DNA of 64,000 nucleotides from positions 62,001 to 126,000 of the forward strand of contig JAAVTG010000567.1 in the NCBI GenBank assembly GCA_011947345.1, given 5' to 3'. The notes beneath the pieces are model-generated. The model was not told where the DNA came from, made no database searches, and saw only the letters and a program-made list of their open reading frames with translations. This DNA is from Phytophthora quininea (Eukaryota; Oomycota; Peronosporomycetes; Peronosporales; Peronosporaceae). The position numbers were made by a program, and so were the translations under genes. Positions 1 through 10,085 of this stretch are shown here, one piece after another (position 1 is the stretch's first letter; every line of letters begins with the position of its first letter).

Positions 1-408
1 TCCTGTTTACGTGCATCTGCACGTGGCTGGCTGTTCCTGGTGCATTTCCTCGATCCACTCGGCAATGGAAACGTGCACGCAACGAATTGGAGCCTCTGCG
101 TCGTCAGTGTGTTGTACTCGCCGCCATTTGCGACGTCGTGAGCTCTTGGGCGCTTCGGACGTGGGTCCGTTGGGTGCAGTGCTACCTCTTGACGATATTC
201 CAAGGCTCTGCTGCTACAGCTCTCTGCTTCTCTCGCTCTGCTTCAGAGATCCGTGAAGCAGAGCAGTTCTATGATGCTCGTCTGCTTCACGTACGCCACG
301 GCGGCCGTCGTCGTGCAGATTGCAGTCAACATCTAAAGTAAACTGAACCGCCAAAATTGCTGACGTACTTGCAGTTTTATCAGCCCCCCTTCTCCACCAA
401 AAATCCGA

Positions 409-570
409 GTGGAGATGACGCCCCGCAGACTTTTGCAGGCGTCGTTGCTGCTGTTCGCATTGGCGTCGGCGTCGGTAGTGGACGTCGACGCGCCGGAGGA
501 GCTGCGCGACGCCAAGTGGTACTGGGAGCACGGCTCTGGTTTCTTCAGGTTTTCTATCCTTTCAGGACGG
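409..570 (+). CDS. Possible 5' exon of a secreted protein, truncated
   Basis: An open frame starting at an ATG near 415 begins MTPRRLLQASLLLFALASAS, a convincing signal peptide (basic start, hydrophobic core, small residues before the cleavage site). It is followed by an acidic segment ending in WYWEHGSGFFR. Coding character fades at about 550-600 and no matching downstream exon is visible before the Fanzor locus. It may be the first exon of a gene cut by the element that carries the nuclease, or a small secreted protein with a frame break: the +1 frame continues with RHWDVDHSPGFV. No family recognised. Seen: signal-peptide-like N-terminus. Inferred: truncation. Confidence 0.3.
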
Positions 571-914
571 CCGTCACTGGGATGTAGATCATTCTCCTGG
601 CTTCGTGTCGAGTTCCCAACGACGCAGTGTCATCACGAAAGCGCGCCGATCAGCTTGTGAACGCGGTGACCGTGCCAGGAGATCACAGATTGAGCACATT
701 GCCCGACGGTCGCCATTGTCCGATCTTGCTGACTGATCTTACTGGCCACCCCGCTTTTATATGAAACTTTGTATGCACCAATGTTGAAGTCACCTGTACA
801 ACGATCTGCCATTCATTGCAACTCATGCTGGAGGCAGCTTCTGGACGCGGTGAAGTTGAGGCCACCGAGTAAAGGTCGGTCGACACCAAGCCGAAGATCA
901 GCTCACTTTGGCAT

Positions 915-3408
915 TTGCCAGACACACAAGAGGCGAACTTCCTGGGCGTCTGCTCCGCTCGCCAGCTCTCCACTTCAAGTCCCGGTTCAACACCCCGGAC
1001 TCCCGCCACGGGCAAGCGGAAGAGGACCGACTGCCCTGATGACTGGGATGTCATCGAGGAGACGCAAGACCTAGACGCCTGGCACCAACTCTTCGAAGCA
1101 GTCGAAGAGACCCAAGATCCCGAAGCATGGACTCTGTTTGAGGAACGTCAGGGCCCAGATGAAGCATCAGCTGAAACGGACATGCAAGACCTACATGATG
1201 AAGTCCAAGAGCAGTCCACGACGACAACCACCGAGCGGCCCGCCCCAAAGAAGCAGAAGTCGGAAAAGCCTCCACGACGAAAGTCCGTTGGGACGATCGC
1301 AGAGGAAATGTTCAAGAAAGGGAAAAGCTCCAGCACTGTTGTTTGTCGGCTGGAAAGAATTTGTTCGGACAATATTCTTCGCGACGAGATCCAGCGAACT
1401 GCTCACGCGATGAAGCGGATCCAACTCGAGACATGGGATCTCGTCAACTTGCACGCCCTGCAATGTCTGGAGAACGATCTCCCCTTCCTGACTACGATGC
1501 GACGTTCTTTGATCATTGCTGCTCTGGTGTCTGCCCGACCGGTCAAACGCATCGTATTGCTGTAAGAGATCCCGCGTTATGGGAGTCTATCCAGATCTAC
1601 ACATCGCACCGGGATCGAGCTGGTCTTGCACCGGTTAAACATCAGACTGGGTTCAGCGAACTCAAGGTGGAGCTACGCTCGCAAATGGTTGTGAATGCCG
1701 CCGTGATTATACGCGAGCATTTCTACAGACGTTTAAGGCTCTACGTCCGCATCACCTTCGGTGGCCTCGGCAGCAAGCTGACGAAGCGGCAGAGGAAGAG
1801 GAAAAATGATCTCGTAAAGACGATTATGCGTGCCTGCTGCAATATTGAGGAGACGGAGGTGCTGGAAGCGCTCCAGATGCGCGATATCCTCACGCCGGGG
1901 ATACCGCATGGAGTGAGCAATGGATCCCTTGGGCCAACCACATAAAGGAAAACGGAATGGGATTCTACGTGCGACTGATTTGGGAGTTCCTAGATGTCGT
2001 TGAGAGGCGAATGGCAGAGTGCCCAATCAAAAAGGCATACGAGCGTTTTCATTGTTTCCGGTGTCGACGGTCTACTCGCCATTGCATATCAAGATCAATG
2101 GTTCGACGTTATCAGGTTTCTGTTGGGGCATCAAGAAACGCGTACACGACTACGATGGAAACCTTGCTTACATCCCGCTGTCGACACCATCCTACCAAGC
2201 CGATCGATGGGAGGCGATGCGAAATGCATTTAACATTGCGTGTTTTGAAACCAGGACGGAAGACTGCCCCTGACGAAAAACGAGTTCCTGCAGCTGCCGG
2301 TGGAGGAGAAGAACGGACACGCCAGCCACCTCTTTGCTGACCAAGTCACGGCGGACGGGTACAGCGTCTCGATTTTATTGTTTCGACCGAATACGGAGGA
2401 TGATATGACGTCGGAGAAGAAGGAAGGCCCCGTGGTCCCTGCTGGATACGAACCTGACGTCTTTATTGGACTTGATCCCGGAATGCGAGCTTTGGTCACT
2501 GCGGTGCGAGAGGACTTGCGGCCCGACCCAAGACGTAGACGACCCAGGCGTCGAGCAAAGCGAAAAGATCACCCTCACTGGATTCGTAGAGCCAAGCCCC
2601 CAAACATCGCAACGATCGGGATATCGTGCAGGTGACCACGCGCGAGTATCGTCACTTGGCTGGTTTCACTCGCTTCCGGGCGTGGAATGAAAGGCAGCGA
2701 CGGTCGCACCCAAAGTACCAGAAGGTATTTGCAGCGATGCCGTCGCTCAAAACCTCAAGCTACGCTACCTACCCGGGAAACCTGCAGTATTTCTGGAGTC
2801 ACGTGGAGTGTTTGATGCAGTTTGCTGTGGACCGGCCGTTCCGCAAGTGGAAGTTCTTCCGCAAACGCATGGCTCGCGTGGCAGTCGACGCGATCGCCAA
2901 GCGCATTGTCCCCACTGTCCGTCGGTTGACGTGCGTGGCGTACGGGGATTGGAACAGGCGCGACGGAATCAAGGGCCACGCGCCGAGTCCGGTGAAGGGG
3001 TTGAAGCAGGCGCTGCAGAAGCGCGCAACCGTGGTTTCCATGGATGAAGTCAGGGCGAGCAAGCTCTGCTCGCAATGCCACCAGACGCTATCACCTGTCA
3101 ACTACACCGTAGACACCAAACTCTCGAAGAAAAAGAAGCGCAAGGGCGTCGTGCTGGCCCGTGATCGAGCCAAAGTGGAGTTCGAGGAGAAAGAATGCTA
3201 CGGCGTGCGGCGCTGCGACAACTCCAGCTGCAACGCCCGCTACTGGGATCGAGACGTGAACGCTGCGATCGACATGCTCCAGCTGCCCAAGAATGAGCTG
3301 CTTGGTCAAGGACGCATGGAAGCCCTTCAAGCGAACGTAAGTCAAACAACCGTGGAGACGAGAAAGTCTCCACCCAGGCTCAGACCTGGATATATTGCAG
3401 TGCTGTAG
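915..3408 (+). CDS. Fanzor/TnpB-like RuvC nuclease, reading frame broken
   Basis: Eukaryotic homologue of IS605 TnpB (Fanzor family, RNA-guided DNA endonucleases carried by mobile elements). The N-terminal third (915-1560) has an acidic region and a nuclear-localisation-like basic stretch with PKKQK, then a helical region. The motif FSLFPVSTVYSPLHIKING lies near 2050-2110. RuvC-I is IGLDPGMRALVTAV with the Asp codon at 2474-2476. RuvC-II is VVSMDEVRASKLC with Glu at 3046-3048. A four-Cys zinc ribbon (CSQC near 3070, then CDNSSC) leads to RuvC-III, RYWDRDVNAAIDM, with Asp at 3253-3255. All three catalytic acids are therefore present. The frame changes at about 1490, 1940, 2050, 2265 and 2610. 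The first fits one missing C, as elsewhere in this window, but the density is higher than in host genes, so decay is also possible. No long terminal inverted repeats were found. Confidence 0.82.
3337..3400 (+). other. Two adjacent hairpins at the 3' end of the Fanzor locus
   Basis: Perfect stem TGGAGAC/GTCTCCA (3353-3359 with 3366-3372, loop of 6), followed at once by stem CCAGG/CCTGG (3374-3378 with 3385-3389, loop of 6). They overlap the last codons of the nuclease frame. In TnpB and Fanzor systems the guide (omega) RNA comes from the 3' end of the nuclease gene, so this is a candidate scaffold. The same stretch is bracketed by an intron-like GTAAGT at 3337 and TATATTGCAG ending at 3400, an alternative explanation. 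Confidence 0.4.
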
Positions 3409-3467
3409 TGATATTCACCAATCCCATCGCTTCGTGGCTCCTCATCTGGTCACTCGACCTTTACGTC

Positions 3468-4506
3468 ATGGGGCAGACGGATGCGCCTTCCGCGCGGGGG
3501 CTGACGCCCATGCGCTTCATGCAGCTCGCGCTGGCCACCACCGTGCTCTTCTCTGTCGCCTACATGTACCAGTTCGTGAGTGTGAGCGTGTCGCTGCGCT
3601 CGGGAGGCGACTCGGAGGACGAAGACAGCGGCGGCATGGTCCGCAACCGAGTACTGGGCCATTCGGTGCTGCACTTGCAGGGCTTCGAGGCCGGCTACAA
3701 GTTCGTCAGTGAGTACGACGTGGAGGCCCAGGGACCGCTCTACATCCTCTTCATGAGCGACGCCGACGCCGACGGCAAGTACTGGTGTCCGGACTGCGAG
3801 CGGGCCAAGAAGCCAGTCATGGACGCCTTCAATCGAGCCCCGAGAGGCTCCCGACTCGTGGAAATCAGAGTTGGACCCCAGTCTTACTGGGCCGACTACA
3901 TGAACGAGTTCCGACAGAACCAACTGTTCTATCTGGACCACATCCCCACACTCATGAGATACGAAGGGGAGGCAACTCCTCGACCATGTTGACCGAGTCT
4001 TTCTGTACCGACGAAGCTCTACTGGACTACACGTTCCGGGTGAACAAGCCTCTGGCTGGAGAGCCCAATAAGAATAAGGTCATCACCATGTACTCGCCGG
4101 GAGAAGTCATCGACTACTTGGGGACGTACGACAGCACGTACCCGTTGTTTTTGTTCTTCGTGTCCGGTTACCATTCCTTCAATGGACGACTGTGGTGTCC
4201 CTACTGTGATAGAGCGGATGTGGCGGTCATGCATTACTACAACTACACAGCGCCGGATAATGCCATCATGGTGCGGGTTATGGTCGCAGACACCTACAAG
4301 AAGTGGAAGAAGAAAAAGAACCCGTTCAAACTGCCAGAGTTCCAGGAGAAAGTGGCGCCGGTGAGGGAGTGCCGTTCCTTGGCTTCGTGAAGAAGGATGT
4401 GGCTGCCAACAAGGTTAACGTGCACCAGTTCATGCCGGACTACCCGGAGACAGGGAAGCTGCAGACGTTCTTCAAGAACAAACCGCGGACGGCGAGGCCT
4501 ACCTAA
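3468..4506 (+). CDS. Membrane-anchored double thioredoxin-like protein 1
   Basis: Type II membrane protein with two TXNDC17-like (DUF953-type) thioredoxin-fold domains. The ATG at 3468 is chosen because MGQTDAPSARGLTPMRF leads into one hydrophobic segment (LALATTVLFSVAYMYQF), matching the layout of the downstream paralogues. Domain 1 carries YWCPDCERAKKP, with both redox cysteines. Domain 2 carries LWCPYCDRAD. Frame breaks near 3975 (one G short in a G run) and near 4365 separate otherwise continuous homology. First gene of a five-gene same-strand array, with its ATG only 59 bp after the Fanzor stop. Probable role is thiol-disulfide exchange at or in the secretory membrane system; the substrate is unknown. 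Confidence 0.72.
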
Positions 4507-5596
4507 GTCGGTGCATGAGGAGATCCATGTGGCTTTGCTTGATCGTTGGGTCTGTGTATGGTCTGTCAGCGCGCTTTGGTTCTTGAAGGTAGAGCATCAT
4601 TTGTCAATTAACGAGTGCTTAACACTTTGTGCTTCGTCCAGCAAGTTATTTAATCGGATTCCACGTCTTGTTCGTCTTGCCATGCAGATCCAAGCCAAGG
4701 ACCGTGCTATACCCGTCGCTTTTAGACTGCTGTGAACTCAGTCACGTGAGTTCTACTCATTTCGTTGGCCGTCAATGAAGACTGACAGTCTTCTGCATGC
4801 TACAGATCGATGAATTGTCGAGTTCATTTTTTTAAAAGTGTTTCGATGACAAAGAAGATTAACTCGTGGATTGTCTGGGGATTTACTGTGGAAGAACTGT
4901 TGCCTTGGCTGCGGAGCGCCGAGACCCGTGTGGAAGGCGCAAATAAGTTGGAATCTGGTCGACATTGAGTGCATGTCGGGACGCTAGCGATGGTTGGATG
5001 GTTTTGTCGATTCGAGTCCATGCCCTAGAAGAGCTTGTGGTGATCCGAGGACAGCTCCTGGTGAGTCCCTCATTTTGTGTTGTTGTCGGTACAACTTCGA
5101 AAAGTTTACTTTGTGTTGTGGTGATACCGGTAGTCGTTGGATCGATCAGCTGCTTAGGCTCGTCGCGGCTCGGTACAGCATGAATGACCTTCGACCCCTA
5201 GAGTATGTGCCCACCACCCACCCAAACGTTCGACGTTGCCTAGCGTTTTTGATGTCCTGCTTCGTGGTGTCGGCTTTCAGCTCGTCGCCGCCATTCGTTG
5301 CTCTACCAGACTCTGCTCCGTTCCAATGCGGCACTTGGGAATTGTGTCCCTGTCGGCTGCATGTTGCGTCAATTTTCTGTCACGTGTGCTGCATCGAGCA
5401 CTTCGCAGCCCAGGGTCACAGTGCTGCTACAGCAAACCCTCATCAGTTTGATGCCGACAACCCACTAGTTGATACTCTTCGTCATTGCAGCACTTCTAGA
5501 GAAATGAATTTGTGAATTCGTGAGGTGCAGAGTCGTTGAGGTGTAGGATGTGGTCTGATCTTGCACTTTTGAATCGTGCGGTCCCGCGTGCAGACG
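4507..5596 (+). other. Intergenic stretch without recognised gene
   Basis: About 1.1 kb between the first array gene and the rhodanese gene. An open frame at 4994-5515 exists, but its codon use and Cys-rich, low-homology translation do not look like a protein. No RNA gene or transposon ends seen. Confidence 0.5.
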
Positions 5597-6717
5597 ATGT
5601 GGTGGAGCAGCAACCGACGGTCTCCCGGCGAGCGAATGACCCCTTGGTCTCGGAGCAACTTGCTGCTGACGTCGGCAGCAGTGGTAATGGTCTTGTACTG
5701 CGTTGTCATGGCTCGGGTGCACATGACAGGGCTTATGCTGCATCGAACGCAAGTGACAGCGAGAGCCGAAGGATCCGCAAGCACTGGGATGAGAGGGCCA
5801 GTATCTGCCTTAAAGAGTATGGGCGCGTGGAAGGAACAACATACGAAGAAGGAGGCAGTGGAAGTGGTTCAGACTCCACTGCTGCACGGATCTGCGTTGG
5901 TCAGCCCGTCTTGGCTCCTCAATAACCTTCAAGAGGACCTGCTGGTGCTGGATTGCAACCCCTCGACATCTACCGACAAGGTCACATACTCCGGGCACTT
6001 CCATTCGCGATGGCTTCGACACTGCTCAAGGACCAGACGCCCAAGGCCACCGGAGTCGTCAGCATCGACGAGTTCGAGGACATTGTGAGCTCTCTGAAGA
6101 TACCCAAGGATGCTACCGTCGTGTTCTACGACGACAGCAAGAGTCTCAAGGCCGTTTGCATGTGGTGGGTCTTCCGTCACTACGGATTTCCAGTGGAGAG
6201 ACTCAAAGTGCTGGATGGTGGCTTGAAGCGCTGGGTAGCCGACGACAACAACATTGCAAATGGGGACGTAGTACCGATCCAATCGCCAACAGAACTGTGG
6301 ACTGATGTGAAGGACACGCACAAGTTGGTAGGTCTGAACGTCGTACAGCAAGCGATTGCCGACGGAACAACTCAATTCGTCGATGGCCGCACCCCAGACG
6401 AATACAACGGCAAAGACCACGACGGCAATGCACGGGCAGGCCATATCCCTGGAGCCGTGAATTTCAACTGGCTGGATGCTATCAATGTGGACACTGGTCG
6501 CTTCAAACCCAAGGACGAACTCGAATCAATCGTTGACCAACTCCACCTGGACAAGTCCCTACCTGTGATCTCCTACTGCCAACGAGCGATCCGTGGAGCT
6601 CATGTGGCATTTACACTAGAACGGGTCCTTGGTTTTAAGAATGTCCGAGTCTACGAGAACTCGATGCTGCAGTATCTCAATCGAAATGACACTCAAGTCG
6701 AGCAGTCGGAAGAATAA
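5597..6717 (+). CDS. Membrane-anchored tandem rhodanese (sulfurtransferase)
   Basis: Two rhodanese domains, as in thiosulfate/3-mercaptopyruvate sulfurtransferases. After the ATG at 5597 there is an N-terminal hydrophobic anchor (LLLTSAAVVMVLYCVVMARV). Domain 1 starts with LVSPSWLLNNL and contains SGH, the usual start of the SGHIPGA-like motif. Domain 2 contains ARAGHIPGAVNFNW and the active-site loop SYCQRAIRGAH, with the persulfide-forming Cys. The frame shifts near 5998, where one missing A in 'cacattcca' restores SGHIPFAMAS. It shares the N-terminal anchor layout and the orientation of the surrounding thioredoxin-like genes, suggesting a shared membrane compartment and sulfur or thiol chemistry. 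The domain assignment is strong; the physiological substrate is unknown. Confidence 0.8.
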
Positions 6718-6770
6718 GAAATGACAAAGTTGCCCATCATTCCAACACATCAATTTCAATTTTGACAATA

Positions 6771-8476
6771 ATGGCGAGCAGTAGTCGACGCCATCACCAC
6801 GTGCGTCTGTGGCTCCGTCGCAACGTGTGGCTGGTGGCTGCATCCACTCTGGTGATGCTCTACTGCGTCTTCATGGTGCGCACCACCATGTGGGCGCGTA
6901 CGTTCAATGCGCAGGAGCAGCAGGCAGAAGCCAACCAAATATCGGAGAGTAAGGCCATGAAGGACGCACTGGCTGCAGTGAGGGATATGGGCGCTCTTAA
7001 AGGAGGTAACGCAAGACAGAAAGCCGAGGAGCAGGCGGGACAAGCAGCGGAGAACGGCAGGGAGCAGCTGGTCAAAGGAGACGGCGAGCAGGAGGCGGTG
7101 GGGAGGCGGAAGCGAACAACAAGCACCCAGAAGCCACTACGAAGCCTCGATTGAGACCAGGACAGACAGAAGACACGGTGGCTTTTGATGACAAGATTCC
7201 GTTAGGTGCAGACGTGCCGGTGGTAGGCGCTACAGTGGAGGACGACGTTCTTACAGAGGAGAAGGCTGACAAGGACAAATGGACGGCGTTTGACGACTTG
7301 CCGATGGCTGACGACTTGCCAATGGCTGGCGAGAAGGCAGAGGAAGTGACGACTGGCAGTGCCTTGGGAGTGCCTGAGAACACGGCGATGAAGCCTATGA
7401 CGGCTGCAGTGACGATGAACGACAGTGAGAATCATTTATGGACAGGGGTGGATAAACTGCCAGTAGCTCAGGACGCAGACAACTCGACCATACCTATCCA
7501 AGCTCCTGGCGTAGGTGGAAACAAGCAGCAACAGTTTACAACGAAGCGGTTTGACGAGTCTAGACTTGTGCTGCAGAAATCTTACGGGAACGTGCCGTTC
7601 AAGAAGCGACACGACATTGTCGCAGGTTATAACGCTACTTTGGAGTACCTGCAGAACTATTCCAAGTCTGCTGATTCGAAAGGAGAATTGTTTCTGTTTT
7701 TCACGTGCGGAGACGGTCAAGGTGGTGAAGGCGACTGGACTCCGCACTGCGGCCAAGCTCGCGAGAAAGTGTACTCCACATTCGCCAAGTCTCCTTCCGC
7801 CAATCGACTTGTTACCATCTACACGGGGAGTCGAGACTACTGGAAAGGAGGCAACGCGTTCACAGACGACGATGATATTCGTCTGAAGGCCATTCCTACT
7901 GTCATGCGATGGGACGGAGGTGTATTCGGATCGCAGCGTTCAACGTGGGGTGTGTTGGTTGGGCAGTCGGTGCTATCCGAGCCATTGCTGCGGTATCTCT
8001 TCCGTAATGCCGATAAAGAAGACAAACTTCTGTCACATCCGAACGTTCTGACGAAGGAAATCGTGACGCTGAGAGGATACGCTCAGTACCGAACCTTCAT
8101 GGAGACTTACGCTCGTGGAGGAACGCCATATCCATATCCAATGTTCTTGATGATGGTGTCAGGGCGGTTGCAGCGCAACAAACGTCTCTGGTGTCCGTGG
8201 TGTCGACAGTCGGAGATGCCTGTGGAGTACGCCTTCTACGCCTACGCACCTGTTAATGCCAAGTTGGTGCTGGTGGAGACTTACGACAAGTACTCGGAGT
8301 GGAGAAATCCCGACAATGAATTCAAAAAGGACCCGCAGCTAGCTATGAAAGGCGTCCCGTGGTTCTACCGCGTGTTCCCAGGTCCTCCTAGCGAGCCACT
8401 CACGTACCAACGGGTCAAGCAAAAGTTTTACGTGCTGGAGGCGTTGAAAATCGCCTTCGAAGGCTCGAGACGCTAA
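6771..8476 (+). CDS. Membrane-anchored double thioredoxin-like protein 2
   Basis: Paralogue of the 3468 gene. The ATG at 6771 begins MASSSRRHHHVRLWLRRNVW, followed by a transmembrane segment (LVAASTLVMLYCVFMV), a long Glu/Ala/Lys-rich linker, then two thioredoxin-like domains. The linker is crossed by a frame break near 7100-7150. Domain 1 (after RHDIVAGYNATLEYL) has DWTPHC where a CxxC is expected, so only the second Cys remains. Domain 2 has LWCPWCRQSEMPVEYAF, a complete CPWC. Domain order, spacing and C-terminal motifs match the next two genes. Likely a membrane-tethered thiol oxidoreductase with one full and one monothiol site. Confidence 0.75.
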
Positions 8477-8580
8477 AGCGACGTTGAAGCGGAATAAGAT
8501 GACGGGGTACTGTACCGTACCCGGTTTTGGCCGAAATGTAAAGACGTGGCTTCAGCGGAGACCGAGGCTGTATCAACGCG

Positions 8581-9935
8581 ATGGGGATAGCGAAGACTGG
8601 AGGACGGCGCTACGCTGGAGGCCAAGCGCGTCGACGGCGATGGATGCTGGTGGCGGGTGGAGGCTTCACGCTCTACTGTCTATTCCTGTTGCAAGTGCGA
8701 CTCTGGTCTGCCGTGGAGGTCGCGGACCTGCGCTCGAACACCATCAACGCAGACAGCAAACCAGTGACGCTCAAGCCACAGACAGACACGGAGGAACTGA
8801 TTGCAACGCGGAGAGAGCAAGAGGAGGAGGAGGAGAAAAGGAGGAGGAATGAGCAGGTAGCAGTCACCAGTCAACCGTTGCCGGTGACTACGAGTGAGCA
8901 GCAGCGACTACGTGGTGGTGAGGTGGTGGCCACTCCTGCTGCGGCTGTTTACACTACACACAAGCCTACGCAGGCAGCGGTTGCTATTGCTCGGACTCCT
9001 CAAGCTCCTGGGATTCCCATCCCAACGACCAAACCAGTTCGCAAGTTTGCTGATCGACACGATGTAGTCTCCGGTTACGTCGCTGCTATGAGATACCTCG
9101 CCAACTATAAGACTCCTGAAGGCTCAGATGAGCAGATCTTCTTGTTCTTTACGTGCGGAGACGAGCAAGGTAAGGAAACAACTTGGAGACGCTCGTGTGT
9201 GGACGCGTCGAAGCTCATATACGACGTCTTCGCTAAGTCTCCGTCGCGCAATCGCCTCGTGACGATCCATGCTGGCGACAAGAATTATTGGTCGTCCTCG
9301 AACGCTTTCTTCCAGGACGGAGACTTGCGAGTCAAGACAGTCCCTTCGATCATGCAGTGGCATGGAGGCGGTCCGGAGCCAAGCGAGCGACGAGCGGCAT
9401 GATCATCGACGAGAACTTGCTGTACGAGCCGCTGCTGCGCTACTTGTTTAAGAATGAAGATGTTGTAGACCCGCTGCTAGCTCCGTCCACTGTTGCTGCC
9501 AAGAAGATCGTGCTGCTCAAGGGATACGACGCCTTCCGATCATATTTTAACAGCATGGTGGCCGGCACGTCTCCTCTTCCCGAAGGCCCCATGTTCCTGT
9601 TCATGGTGGCAGGCCGCATCCCAGCCAACGACCGGCCATGGTGTCCGTACTGCCGCTACTCGGAGATCTCGGTCGAGTACGCGTTCAAGGCGTTCGCTCC
9701 GGAAGGCGCTCGCCTCGTGAAAGTGGAGACAGAAGAGTCGTACGGCATGTGGAAGAACCCTAAGAACGACTGGAAGAACAAAGCCACCGACCTGATGATC
9801 CGCGGCGTGCCGTGGATGTACCGCGCCAGTCTGGACGCCGGCGCGCACCAATTCAACTTCGAGCGTCTGCACGAACGCTTCGACAAGCCTGATAACTTAC
9901 GAGGCGTCTTCCAAGGCTGGAAGAACCCCATGTAG
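8581..9935 (+). CDS. Membrane-anchored double thioredoxin-like protein 3
   Basis: Same architecture. The ATG at 8581 starts MGIAKTGGRRYAGGQARRRR and runs into a hydrophobic anchor (WMLVAGGGFTLYCLFLLQV). A Glu/Arg-rich linker follows, then domain 1 (RHDVVSGYVAAMRYLANY) with WRRSC, again lacking the first Cys. Domain 2 has PWCPYCRYSEISVEYAF. One frame break lies near 9365 between the domains; one base restores the paralogue alignment through the region that reads MQWHGGG and then SGMII in another frame. It lies 104 bp after the previous gene and about 150 bp before the next. Redox role inferred from the domain family only. Confidence 0.75.
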
Positions 9936-10085
9936 ACCTCTAAAACAAACAAATACTTAGAGGCAACGTGTTGCAGTTTGCGGTGGGGTCTTCGTCACCA
10001 TCGCCGCCATAATCATCGGCCACCTGTTTTTCCAGGCATTGCTACAGTCAGGTGGCAGTCTTCGAACCGTCCACAGCGCTCCTCG

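Noticed and set aside
3337..3400. Treating the GTAAGT..TTGCAG stretch as a proven intron joining the Fanzor frame to the thioredoxin-like gene
   Set aside because: Splicing it would not bring the thioredoxin-like gene into the Fanzor frame, and that gene has its own good start at 3468.
4994..5515. 173-codon open frame in the intergenic stretch
   Set aside because: Cys/Ser-rich translation without ordered segments, no splice partners and no homology that I recognise.
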